Source: Hymenoscyphus infarciens (Eukaryota; Ascomycota; Leotiomycetes; Helotiales; Helotiaceae). From it: 48,263 nucleotides of DNA. Below, one piece after another: positions 1 through 11,594 of the stretch. The position numbers and the translations under genes are program-made. The DNA is taken from positions 1 to 48,263 of the forward strand of contig LLCB01000386.1 in assembly GCA_001414345.1 (NCBI GenBank). The letters run 5' to 3'. Within the stretch, counting starts at the first letter, position 1. Every line of letters starts with the position of its first letter. Under the pieces are notes generated by a model. It saw nothing but the letters and a program-made list of their open reading frames with translations. It had not been told where the DNA came from and did no database searches.

Positions 1-525
1 GAGAGGGGGGAAGAGAGAGGGGGGAAAAGAGAGGGGGGAAAAGAGAAAAAGAGGGTAAGATATTGATATCTCTCTGTGGATGTGGGAAGTAGGAAGTTTT
101 GGTTTGGTTTGGTGGTGGAGCACTAGAAGAGATAGATCTCGAGTTTGTTCCTTGTAAGACTTAGTAGAACTGTTGATTCCTTGTACTAGAACCGTCAATT
201 CCTTGTACTAGAATCAGAGGTACTTGATGTCCGTAGGTTAAGAATCGTGAATCCTTTACTTGTTTTGGATTGGGGTTTTGTGTTTTGTTGTTTGTAAGAT
301 TGTAAGATTGTAAGATTGTAAGATTGTAAGATTATAAGATTGTAAGATTATATACATGGCTAGCGCTTTTGTAAATTTTTTGAGGTGGTTTTTTTTGGGT
401 TTTGTTTTTTTTGGATTGGTTGGTTGTTGAGGGGTTTGGAGGAGGTGAGGGAGTGACGAGGTGAGAGAGTGAGAGAGTGAGAGAGTGAGAGAGTGAGAGA
501 GTAAGAAGTTTTTTTTTTTTTTTTT
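1..525. repeat. Simple-repeat tract at the left edge
   Basis: No gene is seen. The stretch begins with a purine tract of GAGAGGGGGGAAAA-like units (1-55). Near 160-220 there are imperfect copies of TTCCTTGTACTAGAA. An 8-bp unit TGTAAGAT is repeated about seven times at 293-350, an 8-bp GTGAGAGA unit is repeated at about 461-501, and a T tract follows at about 511-525. Unlike the DNA after it, this part still contains many TG dinucleotides, so it does not look like RIP-mutated sequence. Confidence 0.8.
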
Positions 526-1599
526 TCGGAATCTTAGTTTATTGTCCTATATAGCTTGTTCTACGGCCCTATCCAAAGGGCTAGCTATATAAGACGTCTT
601 ATAGCTTTATCTACGACTTTATAGTAGAACTACTATAGCTTTCTCTCTTATCTAGACGTGCCTTCCTTATAGATTAACCAAATTAACCGTTATTCGACTA
701 CTCCTCCTAATAGAAGCATTTAGTTCGGTTTATACTCTAAGCTAAGGAAAAACGTAAAAACCCTAGCTAGCTAATTCCTTCTACTTAGTAGCTAATAACT
801 TCTATAGAGAGGTTCTATCTAAAGCTATAGTAAGTATATACTCTCTTTCTAGTCCCCTTTACTCTAAGCGTATATAGATCTCTTTAACTTATAGGCTACT
901 AATACTCTAACTATCTCTTCTATAAGAATTTAAACAACATTTTATAGAGAGGTACGCTTACTATATCTAATTTAAAGTCTCCGCGTAGTATTAATCTAGT
1001 CTAGGTACTTTCCTCTAAGTCCTACCTTCCTTCGCTCTTATCTCTATAACTATAGTATATAACCTATTCCTACCTCTTCTTATTATAGCCTTATTCTAGG
1101 AGTTAACTCTTATAAAGCGCTTATTAGAGGTTTTGTTTCGTCTCTTAAGCCTTAATAAGAAACTATAACGCCTCTTCAGTTTAGTGTTTTAGCTTTCCCC
1201 GCCTTAGTCAGCCTAGCACTCTAGAGAGAATAGGCTACCCCTCTCTATTAAGAAAGGAGAGAATAGGCTAATTTCACTTATAGGCTAAGCTGAATTAGGT
1301 AGAAGAGATACTAAATTTAGATAGAAGAGATAAGGAAGACTAAAAGAGAGAGCTAAGTAAGAAGAGATACTAGAGAGAATAGAATAGAATAGAAAGTATA
1401 AGTAAAAAACATTAAAATAAGTAAAAAGTAATAAAAAGTACTAATATTATAGACTAATTTAAGAAGTATTAAAAATAATAATATTATTAAAACTACTAAA
1501 AGATAAGATATTATACTTAAATTATAATATTATCCTAGTAGATTAGTAATAATCTAATTCTCTTTATTCTACTACTTACCTTCTAAGTCCTTTTCTCTC

Positions 1600-2549
1600 T
1601 ACTTCTCTTATAACTTTTAGTCTATAATAATCTACGCTTAGAGGTACTAAGTTACCTCTATTATATTAGATTAAAGGCGATTCCTTTACCTTATAATAAG
1701 TAGTTTAGCTTAAGAGAATACTCTCTTATAATTACTACTTATTATAGGAATTAAGGCTATATCTAATCCTAATTAAGTAAGGTAATATATAGCTTTTAAC
1801 TTAAGTATATAATATTAGTATTAAGGTAAACTTTTATATATATCAAGGTAAAAGGGCTTTTAGTAGAACTATATATTAAGAGGATTATCCTCTATAAAGT
1901 CATATATTATAACTATATCTATATCTCTTTTAAAGTTATTTAGCAATTAAGCTCTTTTATCTCTAGTATTATTATCTTAAGATATCGTAAGATTCTTATA
2001 TTCTACTTAAACCTCTCTAATATATCTATTAGCTTATAATACTTATAAATCTAAATAGTTTATATCTTTCTACTAACTTATATCCCTTTACTTATACTAA
2101 AACTACTTAAACTTTATCTTAGAAGTAATTATAATTAAGACGTAATATACTAGAGTATTCTTAGTTTTAAAGAAGTATTTATTAAACTTTGTCTAGTAAT
2201 TATTAGAGTACTAATAAATATAATCTTCGTTATCTCATATTCTAAATTTATCTTATATATTACGTATATACTCTACTAATCTATTTAAGGTAATAAGATA
2301 ATTAGAAGCCGTGTCTTAATTAGTAGACTATTTAGTACTCTATATATATATTATATAGTTATAAAAAGGCTTTAGAATTTATATAACTTCTTTAAAAGTA
2401 TTCTAATTACTAGAGATAAGAATATCGTAAGATAATTAAGCGTTATAATCGTCTTATTATTATTTAGCTTAGGCGGCTTTTACCTTATAATTACTTCTAT
2501 AAATAGTACTAGAGTTATATAAGTAAAATATGTCGATTTAGCTTTATAC
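1600..2549 (-). pseudogene. hAT transposase remnant, C-terminal part (hATC domain)
   Basis: Reading the minus strand from about 1766 down to 1620 in one frame gives LDIALIPIISSNYKRVFS, stop, AKLLIIR. This matches the hAT C-terminal dimerisation domain, whose family pattern is close to LDxLSIPAxSxxxERVFSxAxxxITxxRxxL. Cys-to-Tyr, Glu-to-Lys and stop changes are those expected from CpA-to-TpA mutation. The frame (codon high positions are 2 modulo 3) is the same as that of the catalytic half found at 11140-10930 once the inserted Gypsy element is removed. The gene is certainly dead. The end of the transposase and the element's terminal inverted repeat were not located. Confidence 0.8.
2545..2549. 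repeat. Target-site duplication of the Gypsy element, left copy
   Basis: TATAC directly before the 5' LTR. The same five bases follow the 3' LTR at 10642-10646. A 5-bp duplication is usual for Ty3/Gypsy integrases. Confidence 0.8.
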
Positions 2550-3046
2550 TATAATAGTATGCTATCCTGGATTATTATATAACAGCTGGATTATTATATA
2601 ATAGTACTATCTGGAATTGTCGGTATTCGCGAAACTACTAATACCTCTAAGTAGTACTAATACTCCTAATACCTCTTTAGCCGAGATTACAAAATAACTA
2701 ATACTTATATAAGCGAAGTATTAAAGGTATTAATATCTAATATTTATATATAGAAGGGATTAAGGTCTAGATATTATATATTTAGCTTTCTAAAGGATTA
2801 GAGGTTATATATTTAGCTTTTTAGCTCTTATTATTTAGTATTAGCTATATTAGGTAGAGCTTGGTTATTATTATTATTAGAACTTAGAAGCTTCTAACCT
2901 TCTTATATATAGACGTTTATATTTAGTATAGTAGAGAGATAGTTATTATTTTCTTTTATATTAGTACCTAGTATCTATATATGTTATTCTACTATATATA
3001 CTCTTATATGCCTCTACTATAGTTATATATATTTTATACTATTATA
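2550..3046 (+). repeat. 5' LTR of the nested Gypsy element
   Basis: The 497-bp sequence is repeated at 10145-10641 with the same length. It starts TATAATAG and ends CTATTATA, which fits TG...CA termini converted to TA...TA by RIP. The differences I compared between the two copies are all transitions. Confidence 0.9.
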
Positions 3047-3399
3047 TAAAAATAATAACTCTTCTTCGCTAGTAATAGCTTTAATAATATCTCTTTTTAA
3101 GCTTATTATTACTTCTTATTTAAAAGTCGATTTATACTCGATTTAGAATATTACGACGACATTCTTATATAGCTAGGTAATTAGAGACTACCTAGACAGC
3201 TAGTAATAATAGGGTTTATTATCTATATAGATAGCTAGTATAAATCGTGTTTTAGTATACGTTAAGGGATTAGAATACACTAAGTATTTCCTAAGAGTTC
3301 TAATAACCCTAGATTTAGTAAATAAGCCGACTTATAATAGTTATCTAGAAGGCTTCTAAATCTAATCCTATCCTCTCTCTCTCTAATTTAATATTTAAT

Positions 3400-4800
3400 A
3401 TATTAGAATCCGGAGCAACCTCTAGTCTCTTCTAAGCTCCGCTTCTAAGCATAGAGCGCCTCTTTAGAGAATAAAGTCAAGCCTCTACTAAAAGGTCTCT
3501 AACTTAGTACCGTATATCTAAGAATAGTAAGAAGTCTAAGAATAATAAAGGTAAAGGCCTAGTGCCTAGAAGCTAGAGAGATTAATAGGACTTCTCTAAT
3601 ATAGACGAGATATAAGGTATAATCTAAGCTATAGAGGCTAAGGATTAAGAAAAAGAATAGAGAATTTTAGAGTAAGATAATTAGATCGTCTAATTATTAG
3701 ACCTAGTATAATAAATCAGTTAATAACTACTAAATAATAACTAAAGTCTAAGTCTAATCTAACCTATAAGAACACCTTCTTCTATCTCTTTAAACCGTTA
3801 TCGTAGGCGAGACCCTACTCTTAATATTTATCTCTTACTATAACCTACTCTACGCCTATAACTTAAAAGTACTCTAAAAGCCCTTTAACTTATTAAAAGT
3901 AAGATTATAGAAAAAATTAAACTTTTAAATAATAGTATTTTACCTATATATAAGTAATAGAGAATATTAATATATAATCAACTCTATATAAACGTCGACT
4001 ATTATTAGATACCTTTAACTTATAAAGCTTTTATTTAAGAGATAATAACGAAACTCGCCTAAAACTACTTAGAGCTCTAATATAAGTCTAATATAAGTAA
4101 GACGGTATTTAAAGACTATAAAGAGATAATTAAGCTTCTTAATACCTACTATCTAATAGGTTATAAGAAGAAGGATACTTAGAACGCTTTTTAGTCTCTT
4201 TAGATAAGATAGAAGAGTTATATAAAAGAAAGTTTTATAAAATTTAAAAGTTACTTTTTAAGTATTATAATACTTAGAGAAGTATTTAAGTAAGATAAGT
4301 TCTACTATATATAGAATAAGCTTATACTTTAGCTCTAAACCTAATTAGTTAATAGTAAGAGGCACTAGAATACTAACTTTAATAAGATAGTAAGAGACTT
4401 ATTATTTATAAATAAGAAATAGCGCTATAATACTAAGTTATATATAACTAGTATAACAAGTACTAAAAAACCTATTATAATAAGCTTATTATACTAAAAG
4501 CTTAATACTAACTAAACCTTATCTAGTTCTTTAATAAAACCCTTACTACTCTTATATAGACTTTATACTACTTTTTAAAAAAACTTCTTAATCTCCTAGA
4601 CCTCTTTCTACTAGCAAAAGATTAAAGACTTTATTTATAGACCGACTCCTTACTAGTATAAAGTACTATAATTATAAGAAACCTAGGTATATTAAGTCTA
4701 ACTATTCTAATCTACCTAGTATTAATAAGATAGAAGAGGATAATTAACCTAAGAAAGAATAACTACTTAAAGAGTACTCTAACTCTAACCTAAGTTAGAA
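3400..4800 (+). pseudogene. gag remnant with destroyed zinc knuckle
   Basis: The region between the 5' LTR and protease is expected to encode Gag. The only clear landmark is at 4664-4705, where the spacing of a CX2CX4HX4C zinc knuckle survives but all four metal ligands read as tyrosine (Y-x2-Y-x4-Y-x4-Y) with the typical KKP and IK residues between them. Cys (TGC/TGT) to Tyr (TAC/TAT) and His (CAC/CAT) to Tyr are the changes that CpA-to-TpA mutation makes on the two strands. Its frame (position 2 modulo 3) differs from that of pol (1 modulo 3). The limits of gag are approximate. Confidence 0.7.
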
Positions 4801-4899
4801 AGAAAACGAAGAAGCCTAGGTAAAAATACCTTCTTAAGCTTATATAAATGTAATCTATCTAGACTTAACCTTTCTAAGCTTATAAAAGGAAAACAGTTC

Positions 4900-7800
4900 C
4901 TTATAAATACTACTCTTAGTATATAGAGATATAGTATTAAAATATAAGCTTTAGTAGATATAGAAGTAAATAGGTACTTATTTCTAAATTAACCTCTAGC
5001 TTTATAATTATTAAAAGTAATAGGTTTAAAGATCTAGAAACTACCTTATTTAGTATCTATTTATAGATATAATAATAGTACTAAAAGCTAGGTAAATTAG
5101 TTTATATAACTATATCTAAATATAGATAAACGTTATATTTATAACTACTTTTTTATTATCCTAGACCTTAGATAATAAGACTTAATTATTAGTAATAAGT
5201 AGTTAAACTATTTTAAAGTTCTTTTTAACTTCTTAAAGAACTAGATTACTTAGCTAGCTAAATACCTCCTAACTCTCTACTATAGTAAGGAAATTTTACT
5301 TTCTCTTTTTAGCTAGAACTAGAAACTTTTTTTAAATTACTAGTTAGATATAAACTAAAGAGAATATACTATCTAGTAATAAGAAAGACGTAAAAAGAGT
5401 AGACTTATATGTATAGCTAAGTTATTACTTCTATCTATAATAATACCTTCTAAAATTTTAATATCTAACTTTAGTCTAAAGCTCTTATAAACTACTAGTA
5501 TAGCCTTAAAAGGCTAGACTTTATACTCTTTTATCTATAAGATAAGTACTAACGTAATATATTATAATATAAAATAGCTTAATTTAGAATTTTATATAAT
5601 AAGCCTCTATAAGTTAAATCAAGTTATTAATAAGAGATTAGCCCTTCTCTAAGATAATAATAAGATAAGAGCTCTAATATAGACTTAACTCTTAAAGTAT
5701 TACTTATTCTATAAAGACATATTCTTAAAAGTAGCTTTTAATAAGCTTCCTTCTTACTATAAATACAATTATAAGATTACTTTAAATAAGCTACTTCCTA
5801 ACTCCTTTTTACCTCTATATTAATAGTTAACTACTAAGCTTAAAGTTATAAAAGAGTATCTTATAAAGAACCTAGATAAGAGGTTTATTATTAATAGTAA
5901 TAGCTCTTTTGTCTCTTTTATACTCTTTATTAAAAAGGCTAATAGTAATAAGTTATAGTTCTATATTAATTATAAGAAGTTAAATACTCTAACTTAAAAT
6001 AATCCTTACCTAATCCCTTATATTAATAAGCTCCTTTCTAAGATAAGAATAGCTAAAATCTTTATTAAATTAGATATTAGATAAGCTTTCTATTATATCT
6101 AAATAGACTCTAACTTAGAAGAGATAACTATATTTAGAACTAGGTATAGTATATATAAATATAAAGTCCTCTCTTTTAGACTCTATAATAGCTTTACTAC
6201 TTATTAATATTATATAAACAACGTCTTAATTAACTATCTAAACAACTTCTATATTACCTACTTAGATAATATTTTAATTTATTTAAATACTATTAAAGAA
6301 TATAAGGAATAGATTAGAAAGGTTTTAAATTAGCTTTAAAAAGTAAGACTTTAAGTAGATATTAAGAAAAGCAAATTTAGTATTACTAGAGTTAAATACT
6401 TAGAATTTATCTTAACTATAAAAAGACTTAAAGTTAACTTAGAAAAAGTAAAGCCTTTATAAAACTAGGTCTAACCTAATACTATAATAAGTATAAAGTC
6501 TTACTTAGAGTTTATAGGATTCTATAAATAATTTATTAAAGGTTACGCTAAAATCGCTAAACTCTTAACTATAATAATATACTCTATAAAACTATTTCTA
6601 TAGATACTTAAATATAATAAAGCCTTTAAAACACTAAGGACCTAGCTACTTACTATATAAACCTTATATTACTTTAACCTTAATTATAATATAAAGGTAG
6701 AAATAAACTTCTTAAAAGGAGTAATAGTAAGTATATTCTTATAATAATATAATAGCTTTTAGTACTTTATTAGGTTCTACTTATATATCCTAGTTAACTA
6801 TAAATTAAACTAGAAGATCTATAATAAAGAGCTATCTACTATTATAAAAGCTTTTAAGAAATAACACTCTAAACTTATATTATATTAGAAGTATATTAAC
6901 GTATATTTAGATTATAGATTATTAAAATACTTTATAACAACTAAGCTACTTATAGCTAAGTAAGTCTAATAGATAGAGTTTCTATTAGACTTTAACTTCT
7001 AGATCTAATTTATATTTAAGAAGAGTAATTAAAAAGTAAATATATTAACCTAATATAAGTAAGACCTAAAAACCTATAATTAAGCTAAAGTAGATAGCTA
7101 CTTACGTACTCTTTTAGTATCTAATTATTTAGACCTCTAAATTAATACTAAACTTACTTAGACCTTTTTATAAGAATAGTTTACCTCTCTTAATATAATT
7201 TAGTTAGACGATATTCTAAGAATAAGTTTAGATATAATTTAAAAGTTAAAAGAAGATAACCTATGTTCTTTTTAAAAAGAACGTTATTAACTTCTAGATA
7301 AATACTACCTCTTATTAGATAATTTACTACTCTTTAAGAATTAACTTTATATTTAAAAGAATACTAAACTCTATATAAAACTAATCTAAGAAGTCTACAA
7401 CTAAGTATCTAGTACTTACCTAAGTATAAAAAAGATATACTAGTTATTAGTATAATACTACTACTAAGCTAGAATGTTTTTAGACTATAAGAGGTATGTA
7501 GGGAATTATTAAGCCTATAAATACTTCTATCTTTAATAAACTAAGTAATAAAGCTTTCTTTACCTCTTACCTATACTCAACTATTCTATATAATATTTAT
7601 ATATAGACTTTAAATTATTCTTAAAAGATAAACACAGATTTAATACTATATTAGTATTTATTAACTAACTTAGAAAGGATTTAGTATTAATACCTTATTA
7701 CTTAACTATAGACGCTAAAGGACTAGCTAAACTTTTTATTTAATAGATTTACTATTTTAGCTACTACTCTAAATTGATTACGTCTAATTAAGAACTTTAA

Positions 7801-8760
7801 TTTATATTATTATTTTAGACTAAATTTTATTAAATAATTAGTATTAAGCTTAAACTTAGTACCGCCTACTATAAACAGATAGATAGATAGATAGAGATAA
7901 TAAACTAATATATTAATTAGAGACTAAGGCCTTTTATAATCTACTATTAAGATAACTAGAGCGAATTAATCCTCTTAATAGATAGAGTATAAATAACACT
8001 TTTATACTTATCTATTAGTATAACCTCTTATTAGCTTAAGTTTAGGCTTAACTTAAAGACTTTATAGAACTAGAATATACTAAAGACTTCTATTCTCTAG
8101 GAACGACTTAACTATAATAAGGTAGTAAAAGTAGCTTAATATATACACTCTACTTAGAGGATAGCTAAAGATAATATAGATAAGGCTTAGAAAAAGATAG
8201 AGGATAGTATAAACTAGTACTAAAGAGCTATTAACTAGGATATTAGAGATAAAGTCTACTTATCTACTAAGAATCTTAAGACAAATCGTCTTAGCTAAAA
8301 GCTTACTAAATAGTAGATAAGACCTTTTAAAATACTAGAACGTATAAGATACTCCTATAGACTAAAACTTTCTAAAGGCTTATTAATTTATAATGTTTTC
8401 GCCTCTAATATACTTTTAAAGAATCTAAATACCCTTTTACTAGAATAAGAGGCTTTAGAGTCTTTACTAGATATTATTAAAAGTATATAAGAATAGGAAG
8501 TATAAGAAATACTTAGTAGTAGACTTTTTAAAAGATAGCTATAGTACTAAGTAAAATAGGTTAGATATAATTTAGATCTTACTTAGTATTTTATAGATAA
8601 TTTTCAAGGTTTATTATATTATTTAAGAGACTTTTATACTAAATATCTAAAAGAGCTAGAACTACTCTAACACCTCTCTAAATAGCTTAATATATAGGAA
8701 TTAGATAAGAATTAGGTAAAAGAGTTAATTTATAATATTAATACTCTCTAATTCTAGTCA
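4900..8760 (+). pseudogene. pol remnant (protease, RT, RNase H, integrase, chromodomain)
   Basis: In one frame, with many stops: ALVDIEVNRYLF at about 4948-4983, equivalent to the aspartic-protease D-T/S-G-A region; FYINYKKLNTLT from 5959, followed by IFIKLDIR, stop, AFYYI, the classic Gypsy RT blocks; YLDN at 6259-6270 in place of the catalytic YLDD; YIDFKLFLKDKHRFNTILVFI from about 7600, the integrase core around its first Asp; and a VKW-type motif near 8551 with Trp changed to stop, resembling a chromodomain. The Asp-to-Asn change in the RT active site and the stops in place of Gln and Trp codons all fit RIP. No function can remain. Confidence 0.9.
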
Positions 8761-10144
8761 CTCTTAATAAAGAACTTATAATAAAAACCTAAGATAAAAT
8801 ATTAACTAGTAGGAATATTTAAAATTAATAAAGTAAAGAACTAAGACTAAGTTACTACTAGAATAGAGCCTACTAACCCTCTCTAGGCTATAGCCTCTCC
8901 TTCCTCTAACTTATTATTCTTCTCTCTACTCTTCTAAGTATAAGAAGCCTAAATTAGCTCTTCTTCTACTACCTTCTTCTTATAAGAACGCTTCTTACCT
9001 CGGCGACCTCTTATAACTAGCTTTAAAAAGAACGTCTACAAACTCTTTAAGTAGGCCTTAAAGAGAACTTAAACCTGGGTTTAGATAGAGGTCTTACCTT
9101 TTATAATATAGTATAAGAACTATTAAATATTAGTAACTAAAACCTCTCTAATAAGTAAAAGGTACTTATAATAACCTTAGTATAAAGTGCCTAAGTCTTC
9201 TCTAAGAGAGCGAACTATACCTTTAAACTATTCTTTAATACTTCTATATTAGTAATAACTAACACCTTATCTAAGGCCTTAGTAGCCTTCTTAACCTCTC
9301 CCTTCTTCTCCTTATCTTAAAGCTTATTAAACTCCTTTTTAATAAACTATAGTAACTACTTAAGTTAGAATAGATTTAGTATATATTTAAGATTAAACTT
9401 ACTAGAATATATATAGTATTCTACTCTATATAGTACTTATACTTCTTTAACTTCAGCTTCTTAAAAGCGTATATATAATCTCCGTTCTGAGATTTTACTT
9501 AAAGGTACTAAATATAGTAGACTTAGTAAGTAGCTAGAAGTGTACTAGGAGGATATAAAAGAGGTATTTTACTATATTAGATTAGCTCTAAATTAAGTCT
9601 GATTAAGAAGGGAAAAACTTACTTTTATATATATATAATATATATATATATTCTAAGAAGATAAGTTAGTATATAAGAATATATCTAATTAGAAGGTATT
9701 CTTACTATTTATATTATTTAAATAAAAAGAAAAGAAGAAGAGAAGTTAGAATCAAGAAAAAGTTACCTACTAATATACTACTTATAATAATAGCTATTAC
9801 TTTATAATTATTATTTATCGCTTAATAATTACTATTATAATATATAATAATAGTAAGAATATAATAACTCTATAGTAGTATACCGCTTTCTACTTACTAG
9901 CTAATTATTAGCTTCTCTTCTATTTATATCTTATTATTATATAGTATATAGTAGTAAATAAAGAGCAATTAGCTCTTAAATAATAATACCACTAGCTACT
10001 AACTCTACCTCGACTACTAGACACTATAATAGTAAGATAACTTATATTCTTTATAATAAAAAGATAAATAATACTCTAATCAACCTAATACTATGCCGAT
10101 CGCTAACTAAAGACTTAGAATAAGTCTTTTTAAAGAAGAGGGGA

Positions 10145-10641
10145 TATAATAGCATACTATCCTAGATTATTATATAATAGCTAGATTATTATATAATAGT
10201 ACTATCTGGAATTGTCGGCATTTACGAAACTGCTAATACTCTTAAGTAGTACTAATACCTCTAATACCTCTTTAGCCGAGATTACGAAATAACTAATACT
10301 TATATAAGCAAAGTGCTAAAGGTATTAATATCCGACATTTATATATAGAAGGGATTAAGGTCTAGATATTATATATTTAGCTTTCTAAAGAATTAGAGGT
10401 TATATATTTAGCTTTTCAGCTCTTATTATTTAGTATTAGCTATATTAAGTAGAGCTTAGTTATTATTATTATTAGAACTTAGAAGCTTCCGACCTTCTTA
10501 TATATAGACGTTTATATTTAGTATAGTAGAGAGATAGTTATTGTTTTCTTCTATATTAGTACCTAGTATCTATATACGTTATTCTACTATACGCACTCTC
10601 ATATACCTCTACTATAGTTATATGTATTTCGTGCTATTATA
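10145..10641 (+). repeat. 3' LTR of the nested Gypsy element
   Basis: Same length (497 bp) as the copy at 2550-3046. It follows a purine tract. It keeps CpA or TpG at some sites that are TpA in the 5' copy and the reverse also occurs, so each copy was mutated separately. Confidence 0.9.
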
Positions 10642-10646
10642 TATAC
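10642..10646. repeat. Target-site duplication of the Gypsy element, right copy
   Basis: TATAC directly after the 3' LTR, matching 2545-2549. Confidence 0.8.
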
Positions 10647-11267
10647 TTATAAGATATACTAGATTATAGAATAGAGGGAATTCTACTAAGTAGTATTATC
10701 TCTTACTAATTATAAGTAATTATAAGACTTCTTAAAAGCTATAGAATCGTTCTCTATAGCTTAGAATTATTAGCGCTATTAAAGTGATTCTATAATATAA
10801 TAGATAATATTATAGAGCTTACTAATAGAGCTACGCTTTTACTAGGTATTTAGCTCTTTAATTAAATCAGAATTTAATCTAGTACTATTACTTTCTACCT
10901 TAAAGGTATTAAATTTAGCTCTATAAAGGAAGGCTTTTACCTTAAGATTTATAATATATCTAAGGTATTATAAACGTTATACTTTTTATTATTTAAAAGT
11001 AAGACGAGATAAGAACCTCTTAGTAACGATATCTAGATAAGTATCGTTATTTAGTACGTTATTAGTTATAAACTAGCCTACTTTATACTCTATATTATAC
11101 TTTTTAATAACCTATATAACTAACTCTACTTAATTCTCTTCTATATAGGCGCCTTTAAGTTATTAGATTATAATAAGAGTCTAAAAGTAATATCTAAAGT
11201 TAGCTAGAAAGTACTAACTTTTAAAGCTTAGGAGTCTATAAAACTAAGACTTTCTAGTTAAGCTTAG

Positions 11268-11396
11268 AGTTTATTTTCTTAATAACTACTATACTTATTT
11301 ATAATATTTTTATATTATTAAATAGCCCTAGTTTAAGGCTATTTAAAAGTATAAAAACATTATAAAGAAGTATAGTAGTTATTAAGAAAATAAACT
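11268..11396. repeat. 129-bp near-perfect palindrome (foldback element)
   Basis: About 59 bp on the left, starting AGTTTATTTTCTTAATAA, is the reverse complement of the right arm, ending TTATTAAGAAAATAAACT, with a loop of about 9 bases around CTAGTTTAA. The arms differ at only a few sites. It lies upstream of the hAT catalytic motifs, where coding sequence of the transposase is expected. A MITE or foldback insertion is the simplest reading, but I could not settle a target duplication, and an intron of the old gene is another possibility. Confidence 0.7.
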
Positions 11397-11541
11397 ATTA
11401 GTTCTAAACTAGTTTATAATATTTTAAGAATACTAAGACCTATTATCTAGCTAGGATTAGAGCTTATATACGCTCTAATATCTTAGACTCGAGCTATACT
11501 ATATAATTAAAATTAAATTAATAATACTATTAAAGTAATAA

Positions 11542-11594
11542 CTTTTTAGATATTTAAATAGTATATTATAAGAGCTATTTAAATATCTAAAAAG
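11542..11594. repeat. Second inverted repeat, 20-bp perfect arms
   Basis: CTTTTTAGATATTTAAATAG at 11542-11561 is the exact reverse complement of 11575-11594, with a 13-bp loop. It may be the remains of another foldback element in the hAT sequence, although inverted repeats arise more easily in such AT-rich DNA. Confidence 0.6.

Larger units (their letters stand above)
2550..10641 (+). mobile_element. Full-length Ty3/Gypsy chromovirus, RIP-inactivated
   Basis: An 8,092-bp LTR retrotransposon lies between matching TATAC target duplications. Plus-strand gag and pol remnants appear in the usual Gypsy order: a gag zinc-knuckle relic (4664-4705), protease (about 4945-4990), reverse transcriptase (about 5900-6400), RNase H (about 6690-6900), integrase (core near 7600-8000) and a chromodomain-like end (about 8540-8650). 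A purine tract (AAGAAGAGGGGA) immediately precedes the 3' LTR, as expected of a polypurine primer. Protease, RT, integrase and chromodomain relics share one frame over 3.6 kb, so point mutation rather than indels killed it. It was inserted into a hAT element lying on the other strand. The chromodomain places it among chromoviruses; that part is less certain than the Gypsy assignment. Confidence 0.92.

Noticed and set aside
293..350. TGTAAGAT array as a possible telomeric or CRISPR-like repeat
   Set aside because: Unit is 8 bp with no spacers, is unlike TTAGGG, and fungi have no CRISPR arrays; it is a simple tandem repeat.
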